7,466 bases of DNA, taken from contig JAUVBI010000155.1 of NCBI GenBank assembly GCA_030591305.1, forward strand, positions 1-7,466, in the 5' to 3' direction. Numbering within the stretch: the stretch's first letter is position 1; the number at the start of each line of letters is the position of its first letter. Positions 7,245 through 7,466 of the stretch are shown piece by piece. The DNA comes from Pseudomonadota bacterium (GTDB taxonomy: Bacteria; Pseudomonadota; Gammaproteobacteria; Pseudomonadales; Halieaceae). The position numbers were made by a program, and so were the translations under genes. Under the pieces are notes generated by a model that did not search any database, was not told the origin of the DNA, and saw only the letters and a program-made list of their open reading frames with translations.

Positions 7245-7272
7245 CTTGAAATATGGAGCAACCGCCCCAACT
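7245..7272 (+). promoter_or_regulatory. Predicted heat-shock (sigma-32, RpoH) promoter of ftsH
   Basis: CTTGAAA (7245-7251) is separated by 13 bases from CCCCAACT (7265-7272). The sigma-32 consensus is CTTGAAA, about 13-15 bases, then CCCCATnT; the -35 is perfect and the -10 differs in one defined position (A for T after CCCCA). Initiation would fall near 7279, about 93 bases before the TTG start of ftsH. E. coli ftsH is known to belong to the heat-shock regulon, which fits. I found no comparably good sigma-70 promoter in this spacer. Confidence 0.75.
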
Positions 7273-7288
7273 GTAGTACATTGGGCGG
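7262..7288. repeat. 27-base dyad between rlmE and ftsH, possible rlmE terminator
   Basis: CCGCCCCAA (7262-7270) pairs with TTGGGCGG (7281-7288) to give an 8-bp stem with one bulged C, and the interior TGTA-G-TACA is also symmetric. A-T-rich sequence (7289-7299) follows, but without a continuous T run. In a read-through RNA from rlmE this could be a weak terminator. At the DNA level it overlaps the -10 and predicted start of the heat-shock promoter and could be a binding site. Confidence 0.4.
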
Positions 7289-7359
7289 ATTATATTTATC
7301 TGTCCTGGTGAGTTATACGTGGGTGTTTGCCATTTTCTGGCTTATACCTTTCCGTCCGC

Positions 7360-7363
7360 GAGG
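7360..7363 (+). promoter_or_regulatory. Ribosome-binding site favouring the TTG start of ftsH
   Basis: GAGG lies 8 bases before TTG 7372, an ideal distance, but 17 bases before ATG 7381. The only purine stretch near the ATG is GAG at 7374-7376, 4 bases upstream, which is closer than usual. Confidence 0.6.
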
Positions 7364-7371
7364 TAATAGCG

Positions 7372-7466
7372 TTGAGTGATATGGCCAAGAATCTATTGTT
7401 GTGGTTAGTGATAGCCGCTGTTTTGTTATCAGTATTTAATAATTTCAATATGCAGGAAGCGACCAG
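7372..7466 (+). CDS. ftsH: ATP-dependent zinc metalloprotease FtsH, N-terminal fragment (cut by window edge)
   Basis: FtsH is the membrane-anchored AAA+ protease that degrades misfolded membrane proteins and regulators such as sigma-32. Only 31 codons are present. After MSD, the peptide MAKNLLLWLVIAAVLLSVFNNF matches the E. coli start MAKNLILWLVIAVVLMSVF and is the first transmembrane helix. ATPase and zinc sites lie beyond the window. Two in-frame starts exist: TTG 7372 (TTG AGT GAT ATG, giving M-S-D-M) and ATG 7381. TTG is chosen because GAGG is ideally spaced before it. As I recall, E. coli ftsH has the same M-S-D-M arrangement with both starts reported. It is preceded by a predicted sigma-32 promoter and follows rlmE in the same direction. 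Confidence 0.93.
   Translation, partial: MSDMAKNLLLWLVIAAVLLSVFNNFNMQEAT

Noticed and set aside
7319..7366. Fifteen-codon GTG-started frame in the ftsH leader
   Set aside because: No ribosome-binding site lies before it, the start is GTG, and its end simply overlaps the ftsH ribosome-binding site; chance occurrence is likely.

Overview
The window looks like a housekeeping region of a gammaproteobacterium, probably of the marine Cellvibrionales/Pseudomonadales type. The order carA-carB-greA / yhbY / rlmE(ftsJ)-ftsH is the one I know from Pseudomonas and relatives. The encoded proteins match the E. coli versions almost residue for residue in length and motifs (CarB 1073 aa, GreA 158 aa, CarA 380 aa). 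Base composition is moderately GC-rich and even throughout. I see no insertion sequence, tRNA, rRNA, CRISPR array or phage gene. No taxon below order can be supported from the sequence alone.

Left part (1-1071, minus strand): a short-chain dehydrogenase/reductase gene is followed after 32 bases by the first 71 codons of an acyl-CoA dehydrogenase gene that runs off the left edge. Spacing and shared orientation suggest one lipid or acyl-CoA oxidation operon. In Pseudomonas the gene before carA is dapB, so the neighbourhood has been rearranged here.

Divergent intergenic region (1072-1338): this holds a candidate promoter in each direction and a structured carA leader. The leader contains a strong intrinsic terminator hairpin with a seven-T tract, overlapped by a five-codon reading frame (M-T-K-A-R-stop). 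This arrangement suggests transcription attenuation of carAB and is the most interesting part of the window.

Centre (1339-6182, plus strand): carA (TTG start), carB and greA are tightly packed (6-base gap, then a 4-base ATGA overlap) and are probably one transcript. CarA and CarB make carbamoyl phosphate for arginine and pyrimidine synthesis; GreA rescues backtracked RNA polymerase. A short convergent spacer with a GGGG-TCAG-CCCC hairpin separates greA from yhbY.

Right part (6214-7466): yhbY (minus, ribosome-associated RNA-binding protein) and rlmE/ftsJ (plus, 23S rRNA 2'-O-methyltransferase) diverge from an 84-base spacer containing a perfect dyad. Downstream of rlmE lies a near-consensus heat-shock (sigma-32) promoter. 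It is followed by the start of ftsH, the membrane AAA+ protease, which has two in-frame starts (TTG and ATG). The only unfamiliar element is regulatory: I did not find a new protein system here.
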